In this document: positions 61,590 through 64,000 of the stretch, piece by piece
Layout: the number at the start of each line of letters is the position of its first letter
Numbering within the stretch: position 1 is the first letter of the stretch
Assembly: GCA_037903475.1 (NCBI GenBank)
Contig: JBAJFG010000247.1
Coordinates: 248,001 to 312,000, forward strand
Direction of reading: 5' to 3'
DNA: 64,000 nt
Source: Ancylostoma caninum
Taxonomy: Eukaryota > Nematoda > Chromadorea > Rhabditida > Ancylostomatidae
Notes under the pieces: model-generated
Told to the model about the DNA's origin: nothing
Seen by the model: the letters and a program-made list of their open reading frames with translations, nothing else
Database searches by the model: none
Made by a program: the position numbers and the translations under genes

Positions 61590-61805
61590 ATGGCGGCGAT
61601 CCCATCGCGAGCAGTGCAGCAACGCCGCCTGCTTCCTAAGTCCGCGATAGAGGCACTGCCATCGACACTAGCAGTAAACGGCTTAGAAGTGAACTACAGC
61701 CCCAAATCTCCTGTGAAGCCCGCAAAACTGAGGTATTGCATAGTTCACCACACAAACAAGTCGTATGTGGGAGACAAGTTGTACGAATACTGTACCTCAC
61801 ATAAT
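61590..61805 (+). CDS. First exon of an unrecognised gene
   Basis: The ATG at 61590 opens exactly 72 codons ending in phase 0 at AAT|GTAAGT, a strong donor. The product starts MAAIPSRAVQQRRLLPKSAI and contains KLRYCIVHHTNKSYVGDKLY, which reads as a folded, basic protein start with no signal peptide. I do not recognise the family. It lies opposite in strand to the SR gene, and may be divergent from it or nested in its intron. The next exon is uncertain. Confidence 0.5.
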
Positions 61806-62055
61806 GTAAGTCACTCCCCATGCTTGGCACCTTTTCGTGCTCTTCCTAGCTTAACCTTTTGTCAGTGCAAGAGGTGTTTCGCTTCAAGTAGGGACTAAGA
61901 ACACGGTGTCAAACTCAACATTTTTTGGTCAGCGCTATTTCTGCGATTTTGCAAAAACACAATACGCGTCTGAAGGAAAACAAACAAAATTTTTCTTTTT
62001 CTTTTTTGCAAATTTTGTGAACTAAACAGTTAGAGGTCGCATCACTACATTTTTC

Positions 62056-62388
62056 ATGGGCATGACACTAACCGTTTATAGTTCGATATCGAAAGGGCAC
62101 CATCACGTCTCAACAGGAGGACACGTCACACCCTCTCGAACACCCAGAGCGGCGGACACGACAACTCGAACGGAACGCGAAATCATTGACTTGTTGCAGA
62201 CATTGCCGGCGCCGACGCGACACGAAACCGTCGGACCGCAGCCGTCAGCCATAACACCGTCACGCGCTGCGCTACTTCCGACGCCCTCACCACCGCCAGA
62301 GCGACACATTCGCGACCGATCACGCCGTCATGCACGAGTGGCTCGCTCACCGTACGTCAACGAGCTGAGATTTAGTTTTAGTGATTAG
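62056..62388 (+). CDS. Proline/arginine-rich frame, possible downstream exon
   Basis: A 110-codon frame with PSRTPRAADTTTRTEREIID, QPSAITPSRAALLPTPSPPP and an Arg-rich end, closing at TAG 62388. It has higher GC and stronger codon bias than its surroundings. No acceptor seen joins it in phase to the 61590 exon, so it may be a different exon, or non-coding. Antisense frames are weaker. Confidence 0.3.
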   Translation: MGMTLTVYSSISKGHHHVSTGGHVTPSRTPRAADTTTRTEREIIDLLQTLPAPTRHETVGPQPSAITPSRAALLPTPSPPPERHIRDRSRRHARVARSPYVNELRFSFSD

Positions 62389-62789
62389 TTTAGGGTCAAC
62401 ATGGCCCAAACGATTCAAAAATATGTGAAAAGCGTCTCCTAGGGCCCCGCCATACGGAAGTCGCGACGCTACTCGCCAACAGGCACACATCACATTGGGA
62501 ACTACCTGAAACATTAGAAAAAACACATCATGCTGTAGTAATTCACCTGCCACGAAATCCGAGTCGATAAATTCTCCACAATCATGCGGTGGCGTGTCTG
62601 CGTAGGAGGACCATATCTAGAGCTGCAAATGAAAGCTAATATGTATAAGAATCTTCTGAAAACGTAACATGATTACGACGAGTCACTGTTGGGTTTGCAC
62701 TCCATCAAGTATTAGTAAGCCGAAAGAGAGGACTATTGAGTGTTCATTTGTCTGTGTATATCTGTATATATAAAAAGAGGTTATAGGCT

Positions 62790-63430
62790 ACAAGCATGGT
62801 TCCCATAACGGATTGTGGAAGATAGGTGGCATTAATGACGAATACGACACACGATCCGGCTGTATAACGAAAGATACGTACCAATCCTCCGATGGCGAGG
62901 AACAGTACGATATTCAACTTTCCGAGCCCCAAAATCTTCGGAAATTTTTTACTGAAACTTCGCACAGGGGAGTTATTTGGGGCGCTGTATACGAATATCG
63001 TATCCATTTTGAACCGTAAGCCCATTTTTATGGAGTTACGGTAGATACTGAATGTCACGGAATCCTCTGAAACTTTGCATATTAGGGTTGTTTGAGGTGC
63101 TGAACACGATTATCGTATCAATTTTGTACCGCAGTCCCATTTTTGTGGGGTTGGGGTAGGTGTACGATATCAAGTTGGGAGGGAGAAAACGCCGACTTCG
63201 GGTAGAAAACGGAGGTGTCATGCTAATGTCGATAATCGTGATCAGCGTCTAAAACAACCCCTCAACACAAAAACTGAGAGGATTCTGTGAGATCCTGTTT
63301 CACAGTACACCTACCGTAACCTTACAAAAATGGGATTACGGTACAACGCGTAGGGTTATTTGAAATGGATACGGTGTTCATGTTCAGCACTTCAAATAAC
63401 CCCCCTACGCGAAGTTTCATCCAAAAAAAA
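62790..63430. repeat. Repeated module in both orientations
   Basis: A unit of about 110 bp, with GAAACTTCGCACAGGGGAGT, then TATCGTATCCATTTTGAACC and CCCATTTTTATGG, occurs at about 62955-63050 and, diverged, at 63070-63165. It occurs inverted at about 63310-63420. No coding content is apparent. Confidence 0.6.
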
Positions 63431-63899
63431 AATTAATGAAAATCTTGGGACCAGTAAAAGTTGAATGCTGCCTACGTATCTTATCTGACCGATCGGACTC
63501 CGATACACTATGAATGCAGCTTTCATCATGCATGACCAGATGGTTGAGAATGTAGCATGCGCGTGGGTTTTTCGTCTATAGTCAATCTGTGCGCGCATCT
63601 GATGCGAGAACAAAACTTCTACGAAATGCTCATCTTCAGCCCTTCCACCTGGAATACGATTTTGGAGCATTTGTTCTTTTTTTTTTTGCTTTGCTTCCGT
63701 TGCCAATCCTATGATTTCAGTGGCCACCTCAAAAAGAAACGACACCCTGAGTCACCTCAAATTTCCCATTCCAGACCAGTTGCAACTGTACTAGACAAGC
63801 GCCACAGATCTACACTTAGGGGCACCTTTACTGCGCCCATTTTTTTGTTGATTCACTTCTGCTTTTTTTGCATCGAAAGCTGAGGGACACTTCAGTCAC
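63431..63899. other. No gene supported
   Basis: A plus-strand frame at 63557-63883 has no recognisable domain; nothing else is seen. Confidence 0.3.
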
Positions 63900-63903
63900 T
63901 TAA

Positions 63904-64000
63904 AGGCAACAAGAGCCGAAATCCTCGACTCCAAGCTGAGGTGCTGCTGGTGAAGTACAGACTCAGCTCATCATAAATGTGAAACGAACACAAACAATTA
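63904..64000 (+). mobile_element. Partial second copy of the TTAA-flanked foldback MITE
   Basis: TTAA at 63900-63903 is followed by AGGCAACAAGAGCCGAAATC and then the arm sequence known from 12644-12840 (CATCATAAATGTGAAACGAA near 63970). The window ends within the left arm. Confidence 0.75.

Overview
The window reads as a piece of a strongylid (hookworm-like) nematode genome. The reasons are small introns with TTTTCAG-type acceptors, acceptor sites directly in front of serpin start codons as expected for spliced-leader trans-splicing, a Cer1-like Ty3/gypsy element, mariner relatives, many short inverted-repeat elements, and genes split into exons of about 80-190 bp. The species assignment is inference. 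No similarity search was run; exon models were built by hand from reading frame, splice signals and protein-family motifs.

Layout. 1-12.1 kb is transposon-derived: a gag-like fragment, a CR1-type non-LTR retrotransposon with an internal stop, and a decayed UPF1-like superfamily 1 helicase. The last two lie between two direct repeats (4223-4918 and 10596-11022) that share an intron-like segment. 12.1-18.4 kb (minus strand) holds serpin gene A, eight exons, intact, 353 codons. 18.4-24.2 kb is intergenic with an internally deleted mariner and a degenerate repeat field. 24.2-32.5 kb is a complete Ty3/gypsy retrotransposon: LTRs identical by eye, one 2260-codon Gag-Pol frame, and an unusual C-terminal extension. 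33.3-42.2 kb (minus strand) holds serpin gene B: seven constitutive exons of exactly the same lengths as in gene A, followed by three separate in-phase terminal exons that each encode a different reactive-centre loop and a complete serpin C-terminus. A hAT-type element sits among them. 42.2-53.5 kb is mostly repeats and transposons. 53.6-55.9 kb may hold two exons of an unknown acidic protein, separated by a (TG)409 microsatellite. 60.4-61.1 kb (minus strand) is the 3' part of an SR splicing factor gene, and a first exon of an unknown gene lies in the opposite direction at 61.6 kb.

The most interesting system is the serpin pair. A and B arose by duplication that also appears to include upstream sequence. 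Gene B carries a cassette of alternative terminal exons, so one scaffold could be given different protease specificities, or a non-inhibitory loop, by splice or poly(A) choice. Alternative reactive-loop exons are known from insect serpins; here they are predicted from sequence only. The mobile-element landscape adds a gypsy element with an unassigned C-terminal domain, a hAT element carrying tRNA-like boxes and 363-bp tandem repeats, a 1.7-kb foldback element with a tRNA-like loop, and a perfect 27-bp hairpin.
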